Origin: an uncultured Prevotellaceae bacterium
GTDB lineage: Bacteria; Bacteroidota; Bacteroidia; Bacteroidales; Bacteroidaceae
Direction of reading: 5' to 3'
Length of the DNA: 32,082 nucleotides
Assembly (NCBI GenBank): GCA_946405805.1
Contig: CAMJIL010000026.1
Span: 1 to 32,082, forward strand
The position numbers were made by a program, and so were the translations under genes. The notes under the pieces are model-generated. The model was not told the origin of the DNA. It did no database searches and saw only the letters and a list, made by a program, of their open reading frames with translations. Of this stretch, positions 16,646-24,978 are shown piece by piece. Each line of letters starts with the position of its first letter. The first letter of the stretch is position 1.

Positions 16646-17155
16646 ATGAAAAAGATTCTCGTATTTTTCTCGTTTATGTTGTTCGCAACATGTGCAATGG
16701 CGCAAAAATATGCTCTCATAGACATGGAATACATTCTTAAAAACATACCAGCCTACGAACGTGCTAATGAACAGCTTAATCAGGTTAGCAAGCGATGGCA
16801 AGCAGAAGTAGAAGCACTCAATACAGAGGCCTCTACTATGTATAAAAATTATCAGAACGAGGTAGTATTCCTTTCTCAAGATCAGAAGCAGAAAAAGCAG
16901 GAAGCTATCATGCAAAAAGAAAAAGAGGCTGCAGATTTAAAGAAGAAGTATTTTGGTCCTGACGGAGAATTATTCAAAAAACGCGAATCCCTGATGGCTC
17001 CCATACAGGATGAGATATACAATACCGTAAAAGAGGTGGCTGAATTGCGTGGATACCAAATGGTTCTTGACAGGGCTTCCGATGGAGCCGGTATAATATT
17101 TGCCTCCCCCAGAATAGATATTTCTAACGAGGTATTACAGAAGCTTGGCTATTAA
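16646..17155 (+). CDS. Skp/OmpH periplasmic chaperone, first copy
   Basis: The 169-aa protein has a signal peptide ending MAQ (MKKILVFFSFMLFATCAMA), the short strand KYALIDMEYILKNIP, a long Lys/Glu/Gln-rich coiled coil (about 40-125) and a closing strand GYQMVLDRASDGAGIIFASP. This matches Skp/OmpH, which holds unfolded outer-membrane proteins in the periplasm for BamA. It lies 20 bp after bamA. The DGAGIIFASP ending differs from the two copies downstream, which end with PYIG- and PYIN-type segments. Confidence 0.9.
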   Translation: MKKILVFFSFMLFATCAMAQKYALIDMEYILKNIPAYERANEQLNQVSKRWQAEVEALNTEASTMYKNYQNEVVFLSQDQKQKKQEAIMQKEKEAADLKKKYFGPDGELFKKRESLMAPIQDEIYNTVKEVAELRGYQMVLDRASDGAGIIFASPRIDISNEVLQKLGY

Positions 17156-17196
17156 GAAATAAACTATAGTATAAAATAATAAAGCAAAAATTGTAA

Positions 17197-17697
17197 ATGA
17201 AAAAGATTATTATCGCACTCATCGCAGTGCTTGGTGTAGCAGTAAATGCTAACGCACAGAAATTCGGACATGTTGATACTCAGTCTATAATGCAGAGTCT
17301 CCCAGAAGTAACTAAAGCTAATGGTGAACTTCAGGCTACAGCACAGCAGTATGAGAATGAATTGAAGACTATGCAGGAAGAGATTCAGCGCAAGGCAGAC
17401 GAGTATGACAAGAAGAAATCCACAATGAATGCTACAGACCAGCAGGCTGCAGAACAGGAATTGCAGACTCTCTACAACAAACTGCAGGAGACATATCAGC
17501 AAAACCAGCAGAATATCCAGAAAAAGCAGGAAGAACTGATGGCTCCAATCAACCAAAAGATTATGAAGGCCATTGAGAACGTTGGTAAGGCTGGTAACTA
17601 CACCTATATCGTACCAGCAGGCTCTTTCCCTTACATTGGCGCGACCTCTACAGATGTTACAGCAGCTGTCAAGGCTGAAATTAATAAGATTAAATAA
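17197..17697 (+). CDS. Skp/OmpH periplasmic chaperone, second copy
   Basis: The 166-aa protein has signal peptide MKKIIIALIAVLGVAVNANA, then QKFGHVDTQSIMQSLPEV, a Gln/Glu-rich coiled coil (about 45-125) and YTYIVPAGSFPYIGA near the end. It is the copy closest to typical OmpH. Its TAA stop overlaps the next gene's ATG as TAATG, so the second and third copies are probably translated together. Confidence 0.92.
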   Translation: MKKIIIALIAVLGVAVNANAQKFGHVDTQSIMQSLPEVTKANGELQATAQQYENELKTMQEEIQRKADEYDKKKSTMNATDQQAAEQELQTLYNKLQETYQQNQQNIQKKQEELMAPINQKIMKAIENVGKAGNYTYIVPAGSFPYIGATSTDVTAAVKAEINKIK

Positions 17698-18212
17698 TGA
17701 AGAAAATCATATTAATGGCAATATGCTTCGCTTGTTGTTCCACAATTATGGCACAACAAGCGAAGATTGGTTTTTTCTCTATGCAAGATTTGCTCAATAC
17801 TGATGTCACATATCAGGAGGCTATTGCTAATGTTCAGGTCCTTAAGCAGCAATATGCAAATGAGCAGAAGATAGCAGAGCAGGATTTCAAGGAGAAATAT
17901 GAGTTATTCCTTGAGCAGCAAGGTGACCTTGCCAAATCAATACGTGCAAAAAGGCAAAGCGACCTGCAGGCTCTTCTTGAGCGTACTGAAAACTTCAGGA
18001 AAGAAACACAACAACTTATTAAGAAGTCCGAAGAGGAAGCTCTTTCTGCAGCTAAGATACGGATATCTGAAGCTATACAGAAAGTAGCTGAGCAAGGAGA
18101 TTACCTTATCATTGTGAACAGTGATAGCGAAACATGTCCTTATATCAATCCAAACTTCTCTGAGGATATTACAGAGAAGATATCCTCTATTCTTTCTGCC
18201 CCACAACAGTAA
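17697..18212 (+). CDS. Skp/OmpH periplasmic chaperone, third copy
   Basis: The 171-aa protein has signal peptide MKKIILMAICFACCSTIMAQ, then AKIGFFSMQDLLN, a coiled coil (about 40-130) and YLIIVNSDSETCPYINPN. It starts inside the stop of the second copy. It is the most divergent of the three: it has Phe-Phe-Ser where the second copy has His-Val-Asp, and a cysteine before the PYIN segment. Two cysteines (Cys13, Cys14) sit in the signal, but the cleavage context reads as signal peptidase I rather than a lipobox. Confidence 0.85.
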   Translation: MKKIILMAICFACCSTIMAQQAKIGFFSMQDLLNTDVTYQEAIANVQVLKQQYANEQKIAEQDFKEKYELFLEQQGDLAKSIRAKRQSDLQALLERTENFRKETQQLIKKSEEEALSAAKIRISEAIQKVAEQGDYLIIVNSDSETCPYINPNFSEDITEKISSILSAPQQ

Positions 18213-18239
18213 GCCCCATCAGCAGAACTTCATTAACAT

Positions 18240-19094
18240 ATGATTGGCGTTTTTGACTCTGGCTACGGTGGTCTGACCATTCTAAAGCAATTGCGAGAGA
18301 CCCTTCCCGAGTATGATTTCATATACCTCGGCGATAATGCCAGGGCACCATATGGGCCCAGGTCATTCGATGTTGTATATGAATTTACGAGACAAGCAGT
18401 TATGAAGCTTTTCTCTCTCGGGTGTCACCTCGTTATATTAGCATGTAATACAGCCTCAGCAAAAGCATTGCGCACAATACAACAAGAAGACTTAAAGAGA
18501 GAATATCATCTGCCATCAAGCAATGATATTACAACACTGGAGGAGCAGGGATACAGAGTTTTGGGAGTTATACACCCTACTGTCGAAATTATAGGCGACC
18601 TTACCAAAACACGCCATGTCGGCATTGTGGCAACAGAAGGAACCATTCGTTCCGAAAGCTATAATCTTGAAATAGGAAAGCTTTACCCGGACATTATTGT
18701 CACGGGCCAAGCATGTCCTTTATGGGCAGCTATCGTTGAAGCAGGAGAGGCTGACAGTTTAGGAGCAGAATATTTTGTAAAAAAAAGAATCAACCAACTG
18801 CTAACAAAAGATTCTCTTATTGATACTATCATTCTTGGATGTACACACTATCCCCTTCTTATGAATGCTTTAAGAAAAGCTGTTCCAGAAGGAATAAACC
18901 TCGTTGCACAAGGAGAATATGTGGCAGAATCTTTGAAAGACTATCTGAGAAGACATCCCGAAATGGATGAGAAATGTTCAAAAGGAGAAACAATACAATA
19001 CTATACCACTGAATCAGAGGAACGATTCAAAGAAATTGGCAAGAACTTTTTACATAATGATATTATCGTTAACCACATAAATCTGCAATCATGA
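18240..19094 (+). CDS. murI: Glutamate racemase
   Basis: The 284-aa product has both catalytic cysteines of the racemase in context: GVFDSGYGGLTIL with Asp6-Ser7, YLGDNARAPYG, LACNTAS with Cys69, and ILGCTHYPLL with Cys201. It converts L- to D-glutamate for peptidoglycan. The segment around 85-112 between the two lobes is longer than in enterobacterial MurI, which I recall as common in Bacteroidota. It follows the third skp gene by 27 bp, and its stop overlaps the GH28 start by 4 bp (ATGA). Confidence 0.95.
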   Translation: MIGVFDSGYGGLTILKQLRETLPEYDFIYLGDNARAPYGPRSFDVVYEFTRQAVMKLFSLGCHLVILACNTASAKALRTIQQEDLKREYHLPSSNDITTLEEQGYRVLGVIHPTVEIIGDLTKTRHVGIVATEGTIRSESYNLEIGKLYPDIIVTGQACPLWAAIVEAGEADSLGAEYFVKKRINQLLTKDSLIDTIILGCTHYPLLMNALRKAVPEGINLVAQGEYVAESLKDYLRRHPEMDEKCSKGETIQYYTTESEERFKEIGKNFLHNDIIVNHINLQS

Positions 19095-20512
19095 AGCTAA
19101 CTATTATTCTACTCACCTACCTCATTACTCCTTTTTCATTATTATCTGCAAAAGATTATAATGTAAAAGCTTATGGTGCAGTCCCCGACGGAAAGACCCT
19201 GACAAGTGATGCCTTCAACAAAGCCCTTGAAGTTGCATCCAATAATGGAGGTGGTCGTATTATTGTTCCCGCAGGAGAATATCTCTGTGGTTCAATACGT
19301 ATGAAAAGCAATACTGAGTTACATTTTGAAGATGGTGCCAAGATTATTGCTGCTCCAGAAAACTATCAAGCCTATGACCAACGAGAGCCATGGGAAGGAC
19401 CTCAATATCAAGACGGAGGGCATACATTCTTTCACAATTCTCTAATATGGGCAGATGGAGAGAAAAATATTTCTATTACTGGCAAGGGATTTATTGATGG
19501 AGTCGGCTTAACAAAGAAAGATAAAGAGAAAGCCGGTATCGTTGAAGGAGGAGGAGTAGATACCGGAGACAAATCCATAGCATTCAAACTATGCCAAAAC
19601 GTAAAGATAAAGGACATTACAATATATCGTGGCGGTCATTTCGCAATCATTGTCACAGGTTGCAAGAAGACATTGATTGACGGCGTTACAATTGACACCA
19701 ACCGTGATGGCGTTGACATCGACTGCTGTAAAGACCTCATCATACGAAACAGCATCGTCAACACTTCTCATGATGACGCTATAGTACTGAAGAGTTCCTA
19801 TGCGCTGAAGAAAGTTGTTCCATGCGAAAATGTTACTGTAAAGAATTGTACCGTAACAGGATATAAATGTGGTACATATATTGATGGCACAAAGGTTCCT
19901 GAGCCAGTTAACTGGGTCTGCGGACGCATAAAACTTGGAACAGAAAGCAATGGAGGTTATCGTAACATATTTATCAAGAATTGTAAAGGAGAATATTCCA
20001 GCGGATTAGCCTTTGAATCTGTTGATCAGGGACTGATGGAGAACATTTATGTTGATGGTGTCACTATCAATCATACCCACCACTACCCTATCTACATTAC
20101 TACTGGATGCCGTAATCGAGGTCCCAAGGAACGCACGGACATCTCTACAGGTCGTAACATCTTTATTAAAAATGTCACCTGCCTGCATGCCGATTCTATT
20201 GCTGGAATCATAATAACTGGCATGCCTGGTACACCACTCGAAAACATTTCTTTGAAGAATATCACCGTACAATATGCTGGCGGCGGAAAGGCAGAATATG
20301 CCGATAGAGATTATCGTGAGCAAGGAACCAACTATCCTGAGCCAAAATTTGCTGGTTTTACTCCATCTTATGGTGTTTTTGCCCGTCATGTGCGAGGACT
20401 GAAACTCACCAATCTGAACTTCTCCGTTGAAAAGCTGGAAGGACGTCCGATGCTTAAATTCATCGATGTTGAGAATGTGGAAGTGAAGAATGTAAATGGT
20501 CCAAATAAATGA
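19091..20512 (+). CDS. GH28-family glycoside hydrolase (rhamnogalacturonase/polygalacturonase-like)
   Basis: The 473-aa secreted protein has a signal peptide (MKLTIILLTYLITPFSLLSA) and the right-handed beta-helix of GH28. YNVKAYGAVPDGKTL is the family's opening motif. Acid residues lie in NRDGVDID (204-211) and HDDA (227-230, Asp228/Asp229), and GRIKLGTESNGG (278-289) carries the RIK substrate-binding motif. The usual GHG/SGH histidine motif is not evident; the equivalent region reads CGTYIDGT, so specificity or activity may differ from polygalacturonase. It overlaps murI by 4 bp and precedes kdsD by 26 bp. A pectinase-like enzyme inside an envelope operon is unexpected, and a role on self-made surface glycan is possible but unproven. 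Confidence 0.85.
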   Translation: MKLTIILLTYLITPFSLLSAKDYNVKAYGAVPDGKTLTSDAFNKALEVASNNGGGRIIVPAGEYLCGSIRMKSNTELHFEDGAKIIAAPENYQAYDQREPWEGPQYQDGGHTFFHNSLIWADGEKNISITGKGFIDGVGLTKKDKEKAGIVEGGGVDTGDKSIAFKLCQNVKIKDITIYRGGHFAIIVTGCKKTLIDGVTIDTNRDGVDIDCCKDLIIRNSIVNTSHDDAIVLKSSYALKKVVPCENVTVKNCTVTGYKCGTYIDGTKVPEPVNWVCGRIKLGTESNGGYRNIFIKNCKGEYSSGLAFESVDQGLMENIYVDGVTINHTHHYPIYITTGCRNRGPKERTDISTGRNIFIKNVTCLHADSIAGIIITGMPGTPLENISLKNITVQYAGGGKAEYADRDYREQGTNYPEPKFAGFTPSYGVFARHVRGLKLTNLNFSVEKLEGRPMLKFIDVENVEVKNVNGPNK

Positions 20513-20538
20513 TTACAACAAAATAATAATTCAAAATA

Positions 20539-21489
20539 ATGCAAGATATAAAATCATATGCCGTACGTTGTTTCCAGGATGAAGCACAAGCCATTCTGGA
20601 TCTCATACCACGCATTGACGACAATTTCACAAAAGCAGTAGAAATGATTTTCAACTGTAAGGGAAAGGTTATCGTTACAGGTGTGGGTAAGAGCGGCCAT
20701 GTTGGTGAGAAGATGGCATCTACGCTGGCATCTCTTGGCACCCCATCATTCTTTCTTAATCCCCTTGATGCTTTTCACGGTGATTTGGGAATGATTTCAG
20801 AAGGAGATGTCGTCATCTCTATCAGCTATAGCGGATATACTGACGAATTACTACGTTTTATTCCATTACTGATGGAACGCAATATCCCCATCATCGGTAT
20901 TACAGGCAATAAAAACTCCTTGTTGGCACAATACTCATCATGTCATTTGGATATACACGTTGACCATGAGGCAGACCCATTAAACCTTGCCCCAACATCA
21001 TCAACGATGGCCACGATGGCTATGGGAGATGCCCTTGCTTGTGCATTGGTAAAGATGCGTAACTTTAAAGCCAATGATTTCGCACAATTCCATCCTGGAG
21101 GGTCACTCGGAAAGCGTCTGCTCTCTCATGCACGGGATTATATGGTCAAAGAAAACTTGCCTATTGTGACTCCAGACACGAAAGTTTTCGATGCCATCAT
21201 TACAGCAAGCAATGGTAAGTTGGGTTTAGCAATTGTTATAGATGGAAATGGAGTGCTCATAGGAATCATTACTGATGGTGACGTACGTCGTGCTGTACAA
21301 AAATATCAAAATAAAATGTTTGAACTGACAGTCAAAGATATCATGACCACGAATCCTAAAACAGTTCGCCCAGAAACAACGCTAAATGAAGTTGACAAAA
21401 TTCTAAGGAAATACAATATCCACGCCCTTGTAGTTACCGACAAGGATGGAGGTGTCGTAGGCATCATAGATTCCTTTAGGGTCTTTTAA
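20539..21489 (+). CDS. kdsD: KpsF/GutQ-family D-arabinose 5-phosphate isomerase
   Basis: The 316-aa protein has an N-terminal SIS domain (about 35-190: VTGVGKSGHVGEKMASTLAS, DAFHGDLGM, ISISYSGYTDEL, HPGGSLGKRLL) and two C-terminal CBS domains (about 205-316). It interconverts D-ribulose 5-phosphate and D-arabinose 5-phosphate, the first step toward Kdo. The domain set and length are exact for KdsD. No other Kdo gene is nearby; instead a cytidylyltransferase gene follows after 25 bp, so it may feed a pentose- or pentitol-based precursor here. Which pathway it serves is inference. Confidence 0.9.
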   Translation: MQDIKSYAVRCFQDEAQAILDLIPRIDDNFTKAVEMIFNCKGKVIVTGVGKSGHVGEKMASTLASLGTPSFFLNPLDAFHGDLGMISEGDVVISISYSGYTDELLRFIPLLMERNIPIIGITGNKNSLLAQYSSCHLDIHVDHEADPLNLAPTSSTMATMAMGDALACALVKMRNFKANDFAQFHPGGSLGKRLLSHARDYMVKENLPIVTPDTKVFDAIITASNGKLGLAIVIDGNGVLIGIITDGDVRRAVQKYQNKMFELTVKDIMTTNPKTVRPETTLNEVDKILRKYNIHALVVTDKDGGVVGIIDSFRVF

Positions 21490-21514
21490 CATCTAAACTA
21501 CAAAATATTTGATA

Positions 21515-22243
21515 ATGCATAAGAATATCGCAATAATAATCGCAGGTGGCAGCGGAAGTCGTATGGGACAAAATATCCCCAAGCAGTTTATCAATGTCTA
21601 TGATAAGCCTGTATTGATATATACATTGGAAGGATTCCAGCGGCACCCTATGATTGATTCAATCGAAGTAGTGTGCATAGAAGGCTGGGAAAAAGTATTA
21701 CAAGCATACGCCAATCAATTTAATATTTCCAAACTGCAATGGATAACAGTTGGTGGTGATTCTGCTCAAGAAAGTATCCGTAATGGGGTATATAATCTTG
21801 AGGGCAAAGTTAACGATGATGACATCATTATAATCCATGATGGCATACGTCCAATGATTGACGACAGTGTTTTAACTGATGTCATTGAGAAAGCAGAAAA
21901 ATATGGTAATGCCGTTACTTCTATGCCTTATAACGAACAAATCTTCGTTGTTGATAAAGATGACGAAAACACGACTACACAATTTATCCCTCGTGAGACC
22001 ATACGACGGGTTTCCACTCCTCAGGCATATCGATATAATCTGCTCAACACAAAATATCATGAAGCCTATACCAAGAACATCGGAATACATGGTTCACACT
22101 ATGCAAATACAATGATGGTAGAACTGGGCGTAAAACTGTATTTTGCTAAAGGCTCTGACAAGAACATTAAACTCACGACAAAAGATGACTTAGAATTGTT
22201 CAAAGGCTACATGACAAAAGAAGAGGACAAATGGTTGAAATAA
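21515..22243 (+). CDS. IspD/TarI-family cytidylyltransferase
   Basis: The 242-aa product opens with the nucleotidyltransferase signature IAIIIAGGSGSRMGQNIPKQF (residues about 5-25). It continues with IIHDGIRPMIDD and IRRVSTPQAYRY, in the place of the QTPQ segment of IspD/TarI. These enzymes make CDP-methylerythritol (IspD) or CDP-ribitol and related CDP-polyols (TarI). The context (kdsD, SDR, LicD, glycosyltransferases) favours a surface-glycan role over isoprenoid synthesis. The frame also opens with a TTG at 21509, but the ATG at 21515 gives the standard N-terminus. The 3' end overlaps the SDR gene by 13 bp. Confidence 0.85.
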   Translation: MHKNIAIIIAGGSGSRMGQNIPKQFINVYDKPVLIYTLEGFQRHPMIDSIEVVCIEGWEKVLQAYANQFNISKLQWITVGGDSAQESIRNGVYNLEGKVNDDDIIIIHDGIRPMIDDSVLTDVIEKAEKYGNAVTSMPYNEQIFVVDKDDENTTTQFIPRETIRRVSTPQAYRYNLLNTKYHEAYTKNIGIHGSHYANTMMVELGVKLYFAKGSDKNIKLTTKDDLELFKGYMTKEEDKWLK

Positions 22244-23259
22244 CACACCCACTATATCAAGAAGACATACGGAATATTCTCTCCATCAAAGGTATTGAAC
22301 TCCTAAAGAATAAAAGTTTTCTCATAACGGGAAGTACTGGCATGGTGGGAACAATGCTGATTGATGCACTATCCTCAATAGAGGGAGTAAGAATAATTGC
22401 TGTCGGAAGAGATAGACAAAAGATAAAAGAACGTTGGCTACAACTTCCTGGATTTTCTTTTCTCGAACATGATGTATGTAATCCTTTCTCAGAGAAATTG
22501 AAAGTAGATTATATTCTTCCAATGGCAAGCAACACACACCCTATGGCATATTCACAATATCCCATTGAAACCATAATGGTAAACATCAAGGGTTGTGAAC
22601 ATGCATTAAATCTTGCCGATAAAACTGGAGCTACACTAGTATTGACTTCCACCAATGAAGTATATGGAAATGCCATTAACAACGAGGATTTTTATGAAGA
22701 CAGTAATGGTGTTTTGAATCTCTGTAATGCCCGTTCTTGTTACAATGAGTCAAAAAGAACCTGTGAGGCGATGTGTCAAAGTTACAAAGAAGAGCATGGT
22801 ACGAAGGTGAAGATTGCCCGTCTATGCCGCATCTTTGGTCCAACAATGCTTATGAGTGACAGTAAGGCCTCATCACAATTCATAAAGAAAGCTCTTGCCG
22901 GAGAAGATATCATCCTCAAGAGTGAAGGTAACCAATATTTCTCATATACTTATGTTGCAGATGCTGTCATAGGGTTACTCACCGTACTTCTTAACGGCGA
23001 GTATGGGGTTCCCTACAATGTAAGCAGCAATAAGACAAATATACGTCTCAAAGATTTTGCACAAATATGTGCAGAAGCCTGTAACCGAAAAGTTGTTTTC
23101 GATTTACCTTCTGAAACTGAAAACAGAGGCTATTCTTTAGCACAGAGGGCTATTCTCAACAATGACCGTATTAAAGCTATCGGATTTCAACCTAAGTATG
23201 AAATACGTGATGCCATACTAAGAACTATTGAAATATTAAAGACCGCTAATAATGGGTAG
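22231..23259 (+). CDS. NAD-dependent epimerase/dehydratase (extended SDR)
   Basis: The 342-aa protein carries GSTGMVG (34-40) for NAD binding, STNEVYG (140-146) and the catalytic Tyr171-Asn-Glu-Ser-Lys175. This is the pattern of nucleotide-sugar dehydratases, decarboxylases and epimerases such as RmlB and UXS. It starts inside the cytidylyltransferase gene (13-bp overlap) and ends inside the LicD gene (8-bp overlap), so the three form a translationally coupled unit. The likely substrate is the CDP- or phospho-sugar made by the neighbour; the reaction cannot be read from sequence. Base composition is visibly A/T-rich. Confidence 0.85.
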   Translation: MVEITHPLYQEDIRNILSIKGIELLKNKSFLITGSTGMVGTMLIDALSSIEGVRIIAVGRDRQKIKERWLQLPGFSFLEHDVCNPFSEKLKVDYILPMASNTHPMAYSQYPIETIMVNIKGCEHALNLADKTGATLVLTSTNEVYGNAINNEDFYEDSNGVLNLCNARSCYNESKRTCEAMCQSYKEEHGTKVKIARLCRIFGPTMLMSDSKASSQFIKKALAGEDIILKSEGNQYFSYTYVADAVIGLLTVLLNGEYGVPYNVSSNKTNIRLKDFAQICAEACNRKVVFDLPSETENRGYSLAQRAILNNDRIKAIGFQPKYEIRDAILRTIEILKTANNG

Positions 23260-24055
23260 CAACAATATTGAGAAATATAAAGTTTCACAACTTAGAAAAG
23301 TCCAAATCAAACAACTTACTATTCTCAAAGAGATTGACAGAATCTGTAAGAAACATAATATAGACTATTGGTTGGATGGAGGCACCTTATTAGGAGCTGT
23401 ACGGCATAGAGGGTTCATACCATGGGACGATGATATAGATATCGCGATGAAAGCATCCGATATAAAACAATTTGAAACTATAGCCCAAAAAGAATTACCA
23501 ACATGGTTATTTCTCCAGAATCGTCAAACCGACCCATATTGCAAGGAAGATATAACAAAAATCCGAGACTTAAATTCACTCTATTTAGAATATTCGGATT
23601 CCTTTAATGAACCATACGAAAAGGGCATTTATATTGACATATTTCCTATGGTTCCATACCCTAGTGTTTCTCCAGGCTTGGTCAAAAAAATCTGTCGTGG
23701 TTATTCTGTAGCCCATAGTATAATAAATAAGCCAAAACGTATATCCTTCCATACTCTTTTTGAGTTTCTTTATTTCTATCTGAAGAAAGTCTTCTTAGGT
23801 ATAGTTTGGAAAATATTATGCGCCATAAACTCCAATGATACCTTTTTCTCAAATATAATCAAGCAGAATGGCTATGGTATCATGCATCGTACTAAAGATA
23901 TCTTCCCCGTATCAACTATTACTTTCGAAGATATGACATTTAATGCCCCATGTAATCCTAATGGGTATCTTACGGACTTGTATGGTGACTATATGCAACT
24001 GCCTCCAAAAGAGAAACGCAAGGGACATGCTGTATTCTTTATTCCCGAACTATGA
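23252..24055 (+). CDS. LicD-family phosphotransferase
   Basis: The 267-aa protein has the LicD nucleotidyltransferase-fold core: DYWLDGGTLLGAVRHRGFIP followed by WDDDIDIAM, with acidic residues 59-61 and 63 for metal binding. LicD proteins transfer phosphocholine or other phospho-substituents (including ribitol phosphate in fukutin relatives) from CDP donors onto glycans. The neighbouring cytidylyltransferase could supply the donor. No choline kinase or choline transporter is seen, so choline is not implied. This is the most A/T-rich gene of the locus (the 60 bases from 23761 are 27% G+C), unlike wzx (62% in the 60 bases from 26461), which suggests a separate origin. Confidence 0.88.
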   Translation: MGSNNIEKYKVSQLRKVQIKQLTILKEIDRICKKHNIDYWLDGGTLLGAVRHRGFIPWDDDIDIAMKASDIKQFETIAQKELPTWLFLQNRQTDPYCKEDITKIRDLNSLYLEYSDSFNEPYEKGIYIDIFPMVPYPSVSPGLVKKICRGYSVAHSIINKPKRISFHTLFEFLYFYLKKVFLGIVWKILCAINSNDTFFSNIIKQNGYGIMHRTKDIFPVSTITFEDMTFNAPCNPNGYLTDLYGDYMQLPPKEKRKGHAVFFIPEL

Positions 24056-24978
24056 ACATTGCTTATCTCATATCCGCCCATAATGACCCAAGGCAACTCA
24101 AGCGTCTTATTGAAGCTTTGGGAGCTAATGCGTGGTGTTTTATACACATAGATAAGAAAAGTGATATCAGGCCATTCGTTGAGGTCTTAAGGTGTATTGA
24201 GGGTGACAGGATACATTTTATCAACGAACGCACGGATATCCGCTGGGGTACATTCCTGCAGGTGGAATATCAGATGGCCCTCCTTAAAGCGGCTCTTGAT
24301 TATTCACGCGAAAGAATGGCAGATTTTGAGTTTCATGGTTTTGACAGATACATTACTCTTAGCGGTTTGGATTATCCCATCAAGCCCTCTAAACTGACTT
24401 TAGAACAGACTTTCGACCCTTCAAAAGAATACATAATGGGCTTCGACATGTCATCCGCAGATGTTTCACCTAAGCACACAAAGATATATCGTCATGCCCG
24501 CCCATTCTTTAATATACCACACATCGGCAACACGGCCAATCAGCGTCTCAGCATCATTTGCCGCAAGATACTTTGGGCACTTGGTATCTGCAAGCCCCTG
24601 ATACTTCCCAACGGCTGGCATCTGTATAAGGGTGCCTCATGGTGGGCCATAAGCGAACCTTTGGCAGAATATATTTATGATATTTACACCTCCACTCCAC
24701 TCTTGAAGAAGTATTTTATCGATTCCTTTGGGCCTGACGAGACCTTGATACCTACAATCGTCTTCAATAGTCCTCATGCAAAGCGTTGTATGAAAGTAAC
24801 CGGAGAATATCCGGGCCTGAAGGCTCTTACTCCACTGACATATATTGATTACGAACCAGTCATAAAGATTCTAACTGAAGAAGACCTCCCTACCCTTCTG
24901 GATAGTGGCAAACTTTTCTGCAGGAAAGTAGTCTCAGGCAAAAGCGACAAATTAGTAGAACAACTTGAAAACCTATAA
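24052..24978 (+). CDS. GT14-type glycosyltransferase (core-2/I-branching family)
   Basis: The 308-aa product matches the Branch/GT14 family: IAYLISAHNDPRQLKRLI at the start, FIHIDKKSDI, RTDIRWGTFLQVEYQMALL, ITLSGLDYPIKP and GASWWAISEPLAEYIYD. In animals the family adds beta-1,6-GlcNAc or xylose; in bacteria it occurs in surface polysaccharide loci with various acceptors. It starts in the LicD stop (ATGA) and its end overlaps the next gene by 14 bp. Composition returns to the higher G+C of the flanks. Confidence 0.88.
   Translation: MNIAYLISAHNDPRQLKRLIEALGANAWCFIHIDKKSDIRPFVEVLRCIEGDRIHFINERTDIRWGTFLQVEYQMALLKAALDYSRERMADFEFHGFDRYITLSGLDYPIKPSKLTLEQTFDPSKEYIMGFDMSSADVSPKHTKIYRHARPFFNIPHIGNTANQRLSIICRKILWALGICKPLILPNGWHLYKGASWWAISEPLAEYIYDIYTSTPLLKKYFIDSFGPDETLIPTIVFNSPHAKRCMKVTGEYPGLKALTPLTYIDYEPVIKILTEEDLPTLLDSGKLFCRKVVSGKSDKLVEQLENL

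Noticed and set aside
23252..24055. Phosphocholine decoration system
   Set aside because: LicD alone does not imply choline: no choline kinase, uptake or LicC-type gene is present, and the neighbouring cytidylyltransferase is of IspD/TarI type.
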